Assembly: GCA_024275555.1 (NCBI GenBank)
Contig: JAJRYW010000652.1
Coordinates: forward strand, 1 to 25,931
Length of the DNA stretch: 25,931 bases
Source: Calditrichota bacterium
GTDB taxonomy: Bacteria; Calditrichota; Calditrichia; RBG-13-44-9; J075
Direction: 5' to 3'
The notes under the pieces were generated by a model. The model saw only the letters and a list, made by a program, of their open reading frames with translations, did not search any database and had not been told where the DNA came from. A program made the position numbers and the translations under genes. Shown piece by piece: positions 1-7,734 of this stretch. How positions within the stretch are numbered: the first letter of the stretch is position 1; every line of letters begins with the position of its first letter.

Positions 1-2
1 AG

Positions 3-1037
3 AAAAAGCGCTGGGAACAGCAAAACCGTAAAGAACGGCAGGCCTATCAGCAACAAGCCGAGGCAGAACGGCAACGCTGGCAGGATTACGTTGACCGGGA
101 ATCGGCGATCTGGCAGGCCCATGTGGCGGCGGTAAAACGCAAATGGAAGGAGTTGCGCTTCTCGGATGTGCGCAAGTGGGTCGGCTACACCTCCGACCTG
201 GAGAGCCGCTTCCAGGCCGATTTCGAAAACGGGGAACTGGAGATTGAAGTGTTGGGCAAACCGGGAGAACCGCCGGCCGTCCTCCGGGAGCGAGCCCGGG
301 AAGTGCTCAAGGAGGTCTTGCAGGAAAAGGCGCTGCCCAATGAAGCGCCGATTTTGAGCAACCAGCTCCAGATCGACCCGGCGGCGGGGAAGATTCCCGC
401 GGCCTATACTAGCACCTCGGACTACACATCTCCCGAGGGAAAACGTTATGAAAAGATGACCGTGCGAATTCCTTTCCGGCAAGACCACATGCGCATCCGG
501 GCCCAACGCGTCCTGCCTTATGTGCAAAAAGCATCGCAAAAATTCGGCCTCAACCCAAAGTTAATTATGGCCATGATTCACACCGAGTCGTCATTTAACC
601 CCAAGGCAATATCTACGTTTCGTCGTTCCAAAGGGCGGGTAGGCCATGCTTATGGGCTGATGCAGTTAGTGCCCTACTCCGGCGGCAAAGAAGCCCACCA
701 GTTGCTTGGCGGCCGCGGGGAACCTTCTCCGGCCCTGCTCTTCAATCCCGAAAAAAATGTGGAACTGGGCGCCGCCTATCTTTCCAAATTGCAACGGCAA
801 TATTTTAAGAGCGTCAGACATCCCCAAAGTGTTCAATATTTAATAATTGCGGCCTACAACACCGGGCCGCGCAATGTCGCCAAAGCTTTTGTGGGGAAGC
901 GCTCCCTGCCCTCGGCCATCCCGGTAATTAACAGCATGCCTCCCGACCAGGTGTATTCCCGAATGCGCTATAACCTGCCCTACCACGAGACCCGCGACTA
1001 CCTGCAGAAAGTAATCACACGGATGGAGCTTTACTGA
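3..1037 (+). CDS. MltC-like membrane-bound lytic murein transglycosylase, 5' end cut by window
   Basis: Cleaves peptidoglycan glycan strands to 1,6-anhydro-muropeptides at the cell envelope. The frame is open to the left edge. A GTG at 123 is available, but the codons before it continue a charged Gln/Arg/Glu-rich segment, so I treat the gene as truncated, with 344 residues visible. Counting from the GTG, residues 15-45 (WVGYTSDLESRF, DFENGELEIEV) resemble the MltC N-terminal domain. From about residue 135 there is a GH23 SLT domain with catalytic Glu155 in HTESSFNP, then AYGLMQLVP and AAYNTGP. The GKEAHQLL and INSMPPDQVY stretches also match MltC rather than Slt70. The stop is TGA. The signal peptide or lipobox would lie outside the window. 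Family sure; exact subfamily likely. Confidence 0.85.
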   Translation, partial: KKRWEQQNRKERQAYQQQAEAERQRWQDYVDRESAIWQAHVAAVKRKWKELRFSDVRKWVGYTSDLESRFQADFENGELEIEVLGKPGEPPAVLRERAREVLKEVLQEKALPNEAPILSNQLQIDPAAGKIPAAYTSTSDYTSPEGKRYEKMTVRIPFRQDHMRIRAQRVLPYVQKASQKFGLNPKLIMAMIHTESSFNPKAISTFRRSKGRVGHAYGLMQLVPYSGGKEAHQLLGGRGEPSPALLFNPEKNVELGAAYLSKLQRQYFKSVRHPQSVQYLIIAAYNTGPRNVAKAFVGKRSLPSAIPVINSMPPDQVYSRMRYNLPYHETRDYLQKVITRMELY

Positions 1038-1059
1038 GGAGGAATACCAAAAGGCAATG

Positions 1060-1072
1060 AGTGACGAGTGAC
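1060..1072. repeat. GTGACGA heptamer repeat, copy 1
   Basis: AGTGACGAGTGAC is identical to 2940-2952. It lies just behind the stop of the transglycosylase gene. The unit is the 7-mer GTGACGA, about 1.7 copies here and 2.4 copies in the second place. Both copies sit in intergenic DNA next to gene ends. Confidence 0.5.
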
Positions 1073-1202
1073 AGATAATACCCATGTCCGCACAGACAAG
1101 CTCCAAATTGTATTGACCGCAGAGAAATTGCGATAAAACCTCGCGACTATTATGTTTGAAATTTGGTTACTATTCAGCAAATAAAGAGTGTAGGGATTTT
1201 GC

Positions 1203-1248
1203 ATTGCATCGACTGTGTCGATGTATGCATTGACACAGTCAATGCAAT
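1203..1248. repeat. Twin palindromes that also pair with each other
   Basis: Two 17-nt perfect hairpins lie 4 nt apart: CATCGAC-TGT-GTCGATG (1207-1223) and CATTGAC-ACA-GTCAATG (1228-1244). The second is the reverse complement of the first at 15 of 17 positions, and the flanks ATTG (1203-1206) and CAAT (1245-1248) extend the outer symmetry. No T-run follows, so it is not an intrinsic terminator. It could be a double operator or a small palindromic mobile repeat; function unknown. Confidence 0.6.
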
Positions 1249-1649
1249 CCAAAAGCTCCCATCATGGCAATGACTTCTAACCGGATATAAATATTTTGTT
1301 TTATATTCTTTCGATTCTTTTACTGCTTCCAGTGCTCTGCGCCGGATCGAGAGGGGAATTTTTATTCTTGTCAAACTTTACTGCATCATTTCCAATAATA
1401 GGGTCAAACCATTTTCTCTTTGCTACGCTCCGGACATACACAGCTTAAATAGCTTCTTTACTTCCTTGCGGCTTCTGCGACTTTGCGGCAATATTTAACA
1501 AGGGGACTATCGAAAATTTTATCCTGGAGTTTCTCCTCCCCGGCGGAGATTTGCAGAAAACCAATTTCCTCCGTATCTTTGCTGCGCATGTTGAGCAGGG
1601 TTGTAACTTACCCGGGCTCGATTTTAGCGCAATATAAGATGAGGCGGAA

Positions 1650-2387
1650 ATGACGATTTTTGGTATCGATGTGGGCGGCTCGGGAATCAAGGGGGCGCTG
1701 GTGGATGTTCACAAAGGCGAACTGGTCAGCGAGCGCGAGCGGATTCCCACCCCGCAGCCGGCCACACCGAAAGCCATTGCCGCACAGATTGAGGCGTTGC
1801 GAACTCATTTCCGGTGGGAGGGGCCGATTGGCATCGGATTTCCGGCCGTGGTGCAAAACGGGGTGGTGAAAACCGCTTCCAACATCGCCCCGCAGTGGAT
1901 TGGCGCCAATGCAGAGGCGCTGTTCCGGGAATCTACCGGCTGCAAAACAACGGTCCTCAACGACGCCGATGCGGCGGGCCTGGCCGAGGTACGTTTTGGA
2001 GCAGCAAAAGATTACCAGGGCACCGTGATCGTCATTACGGTGGGCACCGGGCTGGGCGCGGCGATCTTTCATCATCAGCAATTATTTCCCAATACCGAGT
2101 TGGGCCATCTGCTGCTCAACGGCGATATTGCCGAACACTTCTGTTCCGATGCAGTACGCAAACGGGAAAATTTAAGCTGGAAGAAATGGGGCAAACGCTT
2201 TAATCGTTATCTGTTGGAATTAGAACGGCTGTTCTGGCCGGAGTTGGTCATCATCGGCGGAGGGGCCAGTAAAAAATTCGATAAGTTCTCTGAGATGCTA
2301 ACTCTCACCTGCCCGGTAATTCCCGCCTTATTGCAGAACAACGCCGGGATTATCGGGGCCGCGCTGGCCGCGGCTTCCTGCAAGTAA
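1650..2387 (+). CDS. ppgK: Polyphosphate glucokinase-like ROK family kinase
   Basis: Predicted to phosphorylate glucose in the cytoplasm using polyphosphate and/or ATP. The 245-residue ROK protein has the phosphate-binding GIDVGGSGIKG at 5-15, PTPQPATP at 33-40, the catalytic Asp105 within VLNDADAAGLAE, TVGTGLGAA at 130-138, NTELGH at 148-153, a SWKKWG segment and IIGGGASKK near the end. NTELGH and the LSW..W segment are typical of PPGK rather than ordinary ROK glucokinases, and the zinc-binding cysteine cluster of classical ROK proteins is absent. ATG start behind AGGCGGAA; TAA stop. It stands alone on the plus strand and converges on the arsC-like gene. Strict substrate use (polyphosphate versus ATP) cannot be read from the sequence. 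Confidence 0.85.
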   Translation: MTIFGIDVGGSGIKGALVDVHKGELVSERERIPTPQPATPKAIAAQIEALRTHFRWEGPIGIGFPAVVQNGVVKTASNIAPQWIGANAEALFRESTGCKTTVLNDADAAGLAEVRFGAAKDYQGTVIVITVGTGLGAAIFHHQQLFPNTELGHLLLNGDIAEHFCSDAVRKRENLSWKKWGKRFNRYLLELERLFWPELVIIGGGASKKFDKFSEMLTLTCPVIPALLQNNAGIIGAALAAASCK

Positions 2388-2510
2388 CCAGGTTATACTT
2401 CATCGCCGCCAAGGCGGGAAGAGCGCAAAGACAAAAGTAAAGAGATTGGATTTCCCCCGACTTAATCTGCATAAAATGTTTAGGGATTTTTTATTGAGTG
2501 AATTACGCTT

Positions 2511-2548
2511 AACACCTGGGGGGGTCCCCGCCTGTGTTTGGCTTTTTT
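2511..2548 (+). terminator. Putative intrinsic terminator after the glucokinase gene
   Basis: An imperfect hairpin with outer stem AACAC (2511-2515)/GTGTT (2534-2538) and an inner G-rich/C-rich stem is followed by TTGGC and six T (2543-2548). It lies 123 bases past the stop of the plus-strand kinase gene. The stem contains mismatches, so confidence is moderate. Confidence 0.45.
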
Positions 2549-2583
2549 GCAAAAATCCTATCCGTATTCAAACAGAACAAAGC

Positions 2584-2922
2584 TTACAGGGTCAGCAAAT
2601 TTTCGATGGGCCGGCCCAGCACCGCCCGGGCACCTTTAATCCCGATGGGGCGCTGCAAGAGGGTCGGGTGCGCCGCCATATAGCGGATTAACTCCTCTTC
2701 CGGTTCCCGCCCGGTTAAACCCAACTCTTTGTAAGCCTTATCATTTTTTCTGAGCAGCTTTTGCGCCGGCAGGTTCAGTATCTTCAAAACTTGTCGTAAT
2801 TCCGATTCACTTAACGGGGTCTCGGTATACTCCCGGTAGTTGAATTCGATCCCCTTATCCTTCAGCAAAGCGACCGCTTTGCGGCAGGTGCTTCAGGTTT
2901 TTTTGCAGATCAAAGTAAGCAT
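2584..2922 (-). CDS. ArsC/Spx-like thioredoxin-fold protein, probable selenoprotein (in-frame TGA at catalytic Cys)
   Basis: This is an arsenate-reductase-related small redox protein, 112 residues when the TGA at 2893-2895 is read through. The ATG at 2920-2922 has GGAGG four bases upstream. The frame runs M-L-T-L-I-C-K-K-T-[TGA]-S-T-C-R-K-A and continues without a break into a normal ArsC-like body (LLKDKGIEFNYREY at 19-32, LRKNDKAYKELG, RPIGIKGARAVLGRP near the C-terminus) and a TAA stop. Relatives have NPxCSTCRKA, so the TGA falls exactly on the catalytic Cys and would give a UxxC motif (U10, C13). A SECIS-like hairpin follows. The alternative TTG start at 2868 has no ribosome binding site and would lose the active site. 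It is last in the nadA-nadB-osmC-mnmA cluster, 37 bases after mnmA. The alternative is a Cys-to-TGA error or mutation; true arsenate activity is unproven. Confidence 0.75.
2860..2892 (-). promoter_or_regulatory. SECIS-like hairpin for selenocysteine insertion
   Basis: Reading the minus strand after TGA (2895-2893): ten bases, then a perfect 7-bp stem GCAAAGC (2882-2876), loop GGTC (2875-2872), and GCTTTGC (2871-2865). Outside it CCT and AGG can extend the helix beyond an internal loop. The loop starts 17 nt after the TGA, and a GGUC loop on a GC-closed stem resembles the SelB-binding part of the E. coli fdhF SECIS, whose loop lies at nearly the same distance. No experimental support. Confidence 0.65.
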
Positions 2923-2939
2923 AGCGCCTCCGGTGAAAA

Positions 2940-2957
2940 AGTGACGAGTGACGAGTG
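2940..2957. repeat. GTGACGA heptamer repeat, copy 2
   Basis: AGTGACGAGTGACGAGTG lies between the mnmA stop and the arsC-like start. It shares 13 bases with 1060-1072. It fills most of the 37-base spacer of an otherwise compact cluster. Confidence 0.5.
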
Positions 2958-2959
2958 TT

Positions 2960-4018
2960 TTAGTCAAGGATTACGCCGCCGCCGAGACAAATTTGATCGT
3001 CATAGAAGACCGCGAATTGGCCGGCGGCAATCCCGGCCCGGTCGGGGCGCTCTAATTTTACCCGGGCGGTTTCCTCGTCCAGGAAATCCACCTCACAGTG
3101 ATAAATGGTTTCCCCGTGGCGGATTTTAACCAACAGATCGGTCTTCTGCGGCCTTGCCCCGGCAATCCAGTTGAAATTGCCGCAGAGAAAGGTATCGCGC
3201 AGTTTATCTTCCATCTCGCTGCGCCGCGAGACAAAAATCCGGTTGTTGGGAATATCCTTGCGAACCACGTACCAGGGCCCGCCGCTCAGGCCCAGCCCCT
3301 GGCGCTGCCCGATGGTGTAATAGAAATAGCCTTTGTGCTCCCCCAGCACCTGGTCGGTGTCAATATTAATGATCTCGCCCGGCAATTCACCCAGGTGCTG
3401 TTTGATAAAATCGGAGAATTTAATCTGCCCCAGAAAGCAGAGCCCCTGGCTGTCCCGCCGTTTTTGTGTGGCCAGGTCGTATTGCGCAGCCAGATCACGC
3501 ACCTGTTTTTTAGTAAATCTCCCCAGCGGAAAGAGGGCGCGGGACAACTGCGCCTGGTTGAGATAGGCTAAGAAGTAAGTTTGATCTTTTATGGGGTCCG
3601 GGGAACGTTTGAGCAGGTAGCCCGATTCACCCGGCTCCACCCAGGCGTAATGGCCGGAGGCGATTTTTTCAAAAGAAGGGTCAATCCGCTCGGCAAAAAT
3701 CCCGAACTTGACCAGGTTATTGCAAAACAAATCCGGATTGGGAGTGCGCCCGGCCTTGATCTCCGCAATGGTATAATTGATCACCGAATCCCAGTACTCA
3801 CTCTGGAGCGGCGTCACCTCCAGGGGGATTCCGGTTTGCTCGCACACCGCGCGCACAAAACCCAGGTCTTCCTCCCAGGGACAATCGCCCAGAAAAGAAA
3901 ACTCATCCTGCAGCCAGATTTTCAGATAAAAGGCGGTGATGTCGTGACCCTGATCCTGCAGCAGGCGCATGGCCACGGAGCTATCCACCCCGCCGGACAA
4001 AAGCATGGCAATTTTCAT
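2960..4018 (-). CDS. mnmA: tRNA-specific 2-thiouridylase MnmA
   Basis: Adenylates and thiolates U34 of tRNA-Lys, -Glu and -Gln in the cytoplasm, taking sulfur from a persulfide relay. The 352-residue protein has the PP-loop LLSGGVDSSVA at 6-16. The catalytic cysteines are both present: Cys99 in NPDLFCNNLVKFG and Cys194 in DSQGLCFLG. YYTIGQRQGLGLSGG and a C-terminal beta-barrel domain follow. The insertion FLGDCPWEEDL at 42-52 is like the plant-plastid and cyanobacterial branch. ATG start 6 bases after the osmC-like TAA, so translation is probably coupled; the Shine-Dalgarno is weak. Stop TAA. Confidence 0.95.
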   Translation of the reverse strand: MKIAMLLSGGVDSSVAMRLLQDQGHDITAFYLKIWLQDEFSFLGDCPWEEDLGFVRAVCEQTGIPLEVTPLQSEYWDSVINYTIAEIKAGRTPNPDLFCNNLVKFGIFAERIDPSFEKIASGHYAWVEPGESGYLLKRSPDPIKDQTYFLAYLNQAQLSRALFPLGRFTKKQVRDLAAQYDLATQKRRDSQGLCFLGQIKFSDFIKQHLGELPGEIINIDTDQVLGEHKGYFYYTIGQRQGLGLSGGPWYVVRKDIPNNRIFVSRRSEMEDKLRDTFLCGNFNWIAGARPQKTDLLVKIRHGETIYHCEVDFLDEETARVKLERPDRAGIAAGQFAVFYDDQICLGGGVILD

Positions 4019-4024
4019 TCGTGT

Positions 4025-4426
4025 TTAGTCATCCTTTAATCGGTATTCATAACTGATTTTAGCGGTTTTGCCCAGCATAATGGAAACGCCGCAGTAGCGC
4101 TGCTGGGAAAGCTCGATGGCTCTTTGCACATTCTTTTCCGGTACATCGCCGGAGACCAGGTAGGTCAGGTGGATTTCGGAAAACACCCGGGGATGTTCCT
4201 CGGTTTGCTTCGCCTCTACCAGCACTTCCAGCGATTTGGGAGGAGTGCGCATTTTTTCCAGGATCATCAACACATCCACCGCCGTGCAGCCGGCCAGGCC
4301 GGAGAGCACCAGTTCCTTGGGACGCTGAGCGGCGCCGGCGCTGTCGCCGTCTATTTTTACCGCCTGGCCGCGGTCGTTGCGACTTTCAAAACTCATCCCG
4401 CCCGTCCAGCTTAATTTTACCTGCAT
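4025..4426 (-). CDS. OsmC/Ohr family peroxide-reducing protein
   Basis: A 133-residue cytoplasmic OsmC-like protein, a family of thiol-dependent hydroperoxide reductases. The two redox cysteines are in the usual places: Cys47 in LAGCTAVDV and Cys112 in RYCGVSI. The pattern KELVLSGLAGC is typical of the YhfA/OsmC subfamily rather than Ohr. ATG start behind AGGGG. It lies between nadB and mnmA in the same direction, which puts a peroxidase-type thiol protein beside sulfur transfer and the putative seleno-ArsC protein. Stop TAA. The subfamily's physiological substrate is not known to me. Confidence 0.88.
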   Translation of the reverse strand: MQVKLSWTGGMSFESRNDRGQAVKIDGDSAGAAQRPKELVLSGLAGCTAVDVLMILEKMRTPPKSLEVLVEAKQTEEHPRVFSEIHLTYLVSGDVPEKNVQRAIELSQQRYCGVSIMLGKTAKISYEYRLKDD

Positions 4427-4487
4427 ACTATTCCCCTTTCAGACAATCATACAGAATCAAATGCAAAATGCTTACTTGATAAAAGAG

Positions 4488-6058
4488 CTAAGGTTCCCGG
4501 TAGTGGCAACCCATGCCGGCTTTATTCGACCAGGCCGCAGCGGCGACGATTATTGCCGCGCGCACGGCATTGCGCAGGCCGATCAGCTCATCGGTCAGGC
4601 GCACACTACGATAGAAACGTTCGATTTCCGTTTCCAGGCTGCGCAGATCGCGAATTGCCCGGGCCAGGCGGTGGTCGTTCCGCACCAACCCCACGTAATT
4701 CCACATGATGTTTTTAATCGAACTCATATCCTGCTGAACCAGGGCCGCATCCGGTTCTTCGCTGCCGGTGCTTTGCCAGGCCGGAATATCCTCCGGCGAC
4801 GGCGCTGAGCTCCCCGGCAGAGACTTGTTTATCTCCCGGGAAATCCGGTCGCCAAATACCAGCCCTTCCAGCAAGGAGGCGCTGGCCAGCCGGTTGGCGC
4901 CATGCACGCCGGTGCAGGCTACCTCCCCCACTGCATACAATTGATCAACGGTAGTACGCCCCCATTCATCCACCCAGATGCCCCCGCAAAAGTAGTGAGC
5001 GGCCGGCACCACCGGCGCCAAATCGCGGGTTATGTCCACACCGTAACGCAAACACTCCTGCCGGATGGTTGGAAAATGACCTTTGATTTTTGCCCTGGGA
5101 ATGTAGGAGGCCAGATCCAGAAAAACATTGGAAGCGCCGCTGTTGAGCATCTCCTGGTAAATCCCGCGCGCCACCACATCCCGCGGGGCCAGGTCCTTCC
5201 ATTTGCGGTCATAGCGTTCCATAAAGGGCTTGCCGTTTCCATCCACCAGCCGGGCCCCTTCCCCGCGCACCGTTTCGGAAATCAAAAAACAAGGGGCGTT
5301 GATATGATAAAAAGCGGTGGGGTGGAATTGGATAAACTCGCAATTTATCACCCGGGCGCTGGCGCGCTGCGCCATGGCCAGGCCATCGCCGCGCGAACCG
5401 GCCGGATTGGTAGAGCGAAGGAAAATTTGCCCCAGGCCGCCGCTGGCCAGCACGGTTTTTTGGACAGACAACGCACAACCCGGCCGCTGGCCTGGTCCAG
5501 CAAATAGGCCCCCACACAAGAAGGCGGGTCGTACACCGAGAGACGGTTGCGGGAATGATGCCCGGGGGTCAATAAATCCACCGCGGTGACGCCGGTCAGC
5601 AGAGTCACATTGGGATGCGCCGAGAGCACATTGAGCAGGGCAATCTCAATCGCCTTACCGGTGGCGTCTGTGGAATGGATGATCCGCGAGAGATGATGAG
5701 CCCCCTCGCGCACCAGCGACAACTCGCCGTTTTCATCGCGCTCAAACGGCACGGCCAGCCGCTCCAGCAGGATCGATTCTACCAGCCCCGGGCCTTCCTC
5801 GCTTAAAATTCTCACCATCTCCGGATGGCTCAGCCCTGCGCCGGCAGCCAGAATATCCTGCTCTAATTTTTTGCTGGAATCGCCGGCGCCCTTATAAATA
5901 ATGCCGCCCTGGGCGTAATAGGTATTGCTCTCATGCGGTTCACGAGCACTAGTTACGACGGTCACCGGGATACCCAGGTCGGCCAGGCGCAGTGCCGCCG
6001 TACCGCCGGCCACGCCGCAACCGATAACCAGCACTTCCGTTTGAATCAGTTCATTCAT
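4488..6058 (-). CDS. nadB: L-aspartate oxidase NadB, interrupted by one-base frameshift
   Basis: A flavoenzyme that oxidises L-aspartate to iminoaspartate, the first step of de novo NAD synthesis. The 5' part (6058 to about 5456) has the FAD-binding VLVIGCGVAGGTAALRL at 9-25, then ESNTYYAQGGI and the HHLSRIIHSTDATG stretch. The 3' part continues in another frame with TVLASGGLGQIFLRSTNP, INCEFIQFHPTAFY, ETVRGEGARLVD, and VGEVACTGVHGANRLASASLLE, ending GMGCHYREP. The break is at an A6 run (5456-5461, minus strand); one more A would restore about 523 residues, the usual NadB length. ATG start 3 bases after nadA. Probably a sequencing or assembly indel; a real pseudogene or -1 slippage at AAAAAA is possible. 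Confidence 0.88.
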
Positions 6059-6061
6059 CCG

Positions 6062-7096
6062 CTACCCGATGGCAATCATGCGTTCCACAGACTGTGCGGC
6101 CCGCGCCCGGATATCCTCCGGGACGGTGATTTCATATTGTTCAAATTGCAGCGCCTTCAGGGTATCTTCCAGGGTGATTTCATTCATATGAGGACAACGC
6201 ACGCTGCACAAGCGCAACATCTCCTTATCCGGATTCTCGGCAACGATGTTATCCCCCATGGAGCACTCGGTAAGCAACAGGTACTGTTGGGCACTCAGTT
6301 TTTTTACATGGTTGATCATCGCTGAGGTCGATCCGGAAAAATCCGCGGCGGCGGTTACTTCCGGGCGGCATTCCGGGTGGGCCAGGATAACCACATCCGG
6401 GAATTGACGACGCACATTTTCAATATCTTCCACGGTAAATTTCTCATGTACTTCGCAGCGGCCGCGCCAGCCGATGATCTGGTAATCCAGCTCCGCTTTG
6501 TCTCCATTCAGGGAAATCGGTACCGGGAAAATGATATGTTTACCGGTTTCCCTGGCCACGTTTTGCGCCAGAAATTCATCGGGCAGAAAAATCACCGTCT
6601 CGCTGTTGAGCGACTCCACGACCTGCACCGCATTTCCGGAGGTGCAGCACACATCGGTTTCCGCTTTTACCTCCGCATAAGTGTTTATATAGGAGACGAC
6701 CGGCGTTCCCGGGTAGCGCTTGCGCAGCGCCCGCACATCTTCCGCGGTGATGCTCTCCGCCAGGGAACAGCCGCCCCTTTTCGCCGGCAAGAGCACCTTT
6801 TTATCCGGGCTGAGAATTTTCGCCGTCTCCGCCATGAATTTTACCCCGCAGAAAACAATGATATCTTTATCGGTCTCTGCGGCTTTGCGGCTCAGCTCCA
6901 GCGAATCGCCGGTAAAGTCCGGAATGGAATGAAACAAAGCAGGCTCCATGTAATTGTGGCCGAGAATCAGCGCATTTTTTTCCTGCTTCAGTTGGATGAT
7001 TTGGCTGGCAATTTCAGCTTTTAAACGTAACTCTCCCTCGGGAACAACATGGGCCAGTTTTTTACGCATATGTTGATACAGGGCTTCGGCAGACAT
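6062..7096 (-). CDS. nadA: Quinolinate synthase NadA
   Basis: A [4Fe-4S] enzyme condensing iminoaspartate with dihydroxyacetone phosphate to quinolinate, the step after NadB. The 344-residue protein contains LILGHNYMEPA at 43-53, FTGDSLELSR, VFCGVKFMAETAKIL at 81-95, GGCSLAES, DVCCTSGNAV at 148-157, ILAHPECRPEV at 238-248 and CPHMNEITLE at 301-310. Conserved cysteines 83, 110, 150/151, 243 and 301 include the cluster ligands, though I cannot assign the three by eye. ATG start behind GGAGAAGAAA; TAG stop. First gene of the nadA-nadB-osmC-mnmA-arsC-like cluster, so its promoter should lie in 7097-7200. No nadC is in the window. Confidence 0.95.
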   Translation of the reverse strand: MSAEALYQHMRKKLAHVVPEGELRLKAEIASQIIQLKQEKNALILGHNYMEPALFHSIPDFTGDSLELSRKAAETDKDIIVFCGVKFMAETAKILSPDKKVLLPAKRGGCSLAESITAEDVRALRKRYPGTPVVSYINTYAEVKAETDVCCTSGNAVQVVESLNSETVIFLPDEFLAQNVARETGKHIIFPVPISLNGDKAELDYQIIGWRGRCEVHEKFTVEDIENVRRQFPDVVILAHPECRPEVTAAADFSGSTSAMINHVKKLSAQQYLLLTECSMGDNIVAENPDKEMLRLCSVRCPHMNEITLEDTLKALQFEQYEITVPEDIRARAAQSVERMIAIG

Positions 7097-7734
7097 TTTC
7101 TTCTCCGTAAAAGTGATAAATTTTTAGTAATTACTCAGGTTATCTGGTAGACTGCTTTTTAAAAGAATTCTTGTACGTATATATGACAGTTGAGTTTCCC
7201 TCCCCTCCTTCCCCTCTCCCTGGGGGCGACCGAAGCGCAAGCGAAGGACGGGCTAGGGGGAATTATGTGTCATTGGCAACAACACCTGGGCAGTTTCAAC
7301 TTTTATAAGACCTTATTAGCTTTTAAAGAACTGTAATTATTAACTTTAAAAAACTACTGTCATTTTCCCAACCACAACGTGGCGCCGTTGGCATTGGCGC
7401 GGGATGGTGTTGCCGCGAATCCCGGTTTGCCGGGAAGAGAAATCTGTGCGTATTCGACATTAAATTAGCTGAAGTAATTGTAAATTAAAGATAAAGTTTT
7501 GAGTGTTAACAGATTTCTCTCTTCGTTCGAAATGACTAATCCTGAACAACATTGCTAACAAGCTCGTTAAAATTGCTTGTGCTGTCGTTTGCGCGAAACA
7601 GGTCTTTCTTCAAAATCATATACCAAATAATCCAAATCACTAAAATGCGCTTAATTTGGTCATAGAAATCATAAGTTATGTAGTAATATAAACTTAGTTT
7701 GTAATAAGGTCTATAATCATTCTACTTATTCAGG
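7097..7734. other. 638-base AT-rich intergenic region with inverted repeats
   Basis: No plausible gene. From the nadA side it holds an imperfect inverted repeat around 7199-7263 (TTCCCCT..CCC / GGGCTAGGGGGAA); an 11-bp perfect inverted pair AGACCTTATTA (7308-7318) and TAATAAGGTCT (7702-7712); a 12-bp pair AGAGAAATCTGT (7436-7447) and ACAGATTTCTCT (7509-7520); and a small hairpin CCCGG-TTTG-CCGGG (7421-7434). Base composition is visibly AT-richer than neighbouring genes. It separates hutU from the nad cluster, so it should carry the nad promoter; none is obvious. Confidence 0.55.

Larger units (their letters stand above)
1038..1649. other. 612-base intergenic region without a supported gene
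   Basis: Short open frames here have no recognisable protein content and sit in AT-rich sequence. It holds a GTGACGA short repeat (1060-1072), a double palindrome (1203-1248) and, near 1455-1495, a CGCAAAG-type imperfect repeat (read on the minus strand) that resembles another at about 2404-2440. No tRNA-like or clear sigma-70 promoter was found by eye. The regulatory region of the following glucokinase gene must lie in its right part. Confidence 0.6.

Noticed and set aside
1031..1374. Minus-strand open frames in the left intergenic region
   Set aside because: No family resemblance and no ribosome binding site; one overlaps the double palindrome.
2584..2868. arsC-like gene starting at TTG 2868
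   Set aside because: No ribosome binding site, and the active-site loop would be missing; the ATG at 2922 with GGAGG is better.
7199..7263. Pyrimidine-rich and purine-rich inverted stretch as terminator
   Set aside because: Arms are imperfect and far apart and no T-run follows on either strand; kept only as an imperfect repeat in the intergenic description.
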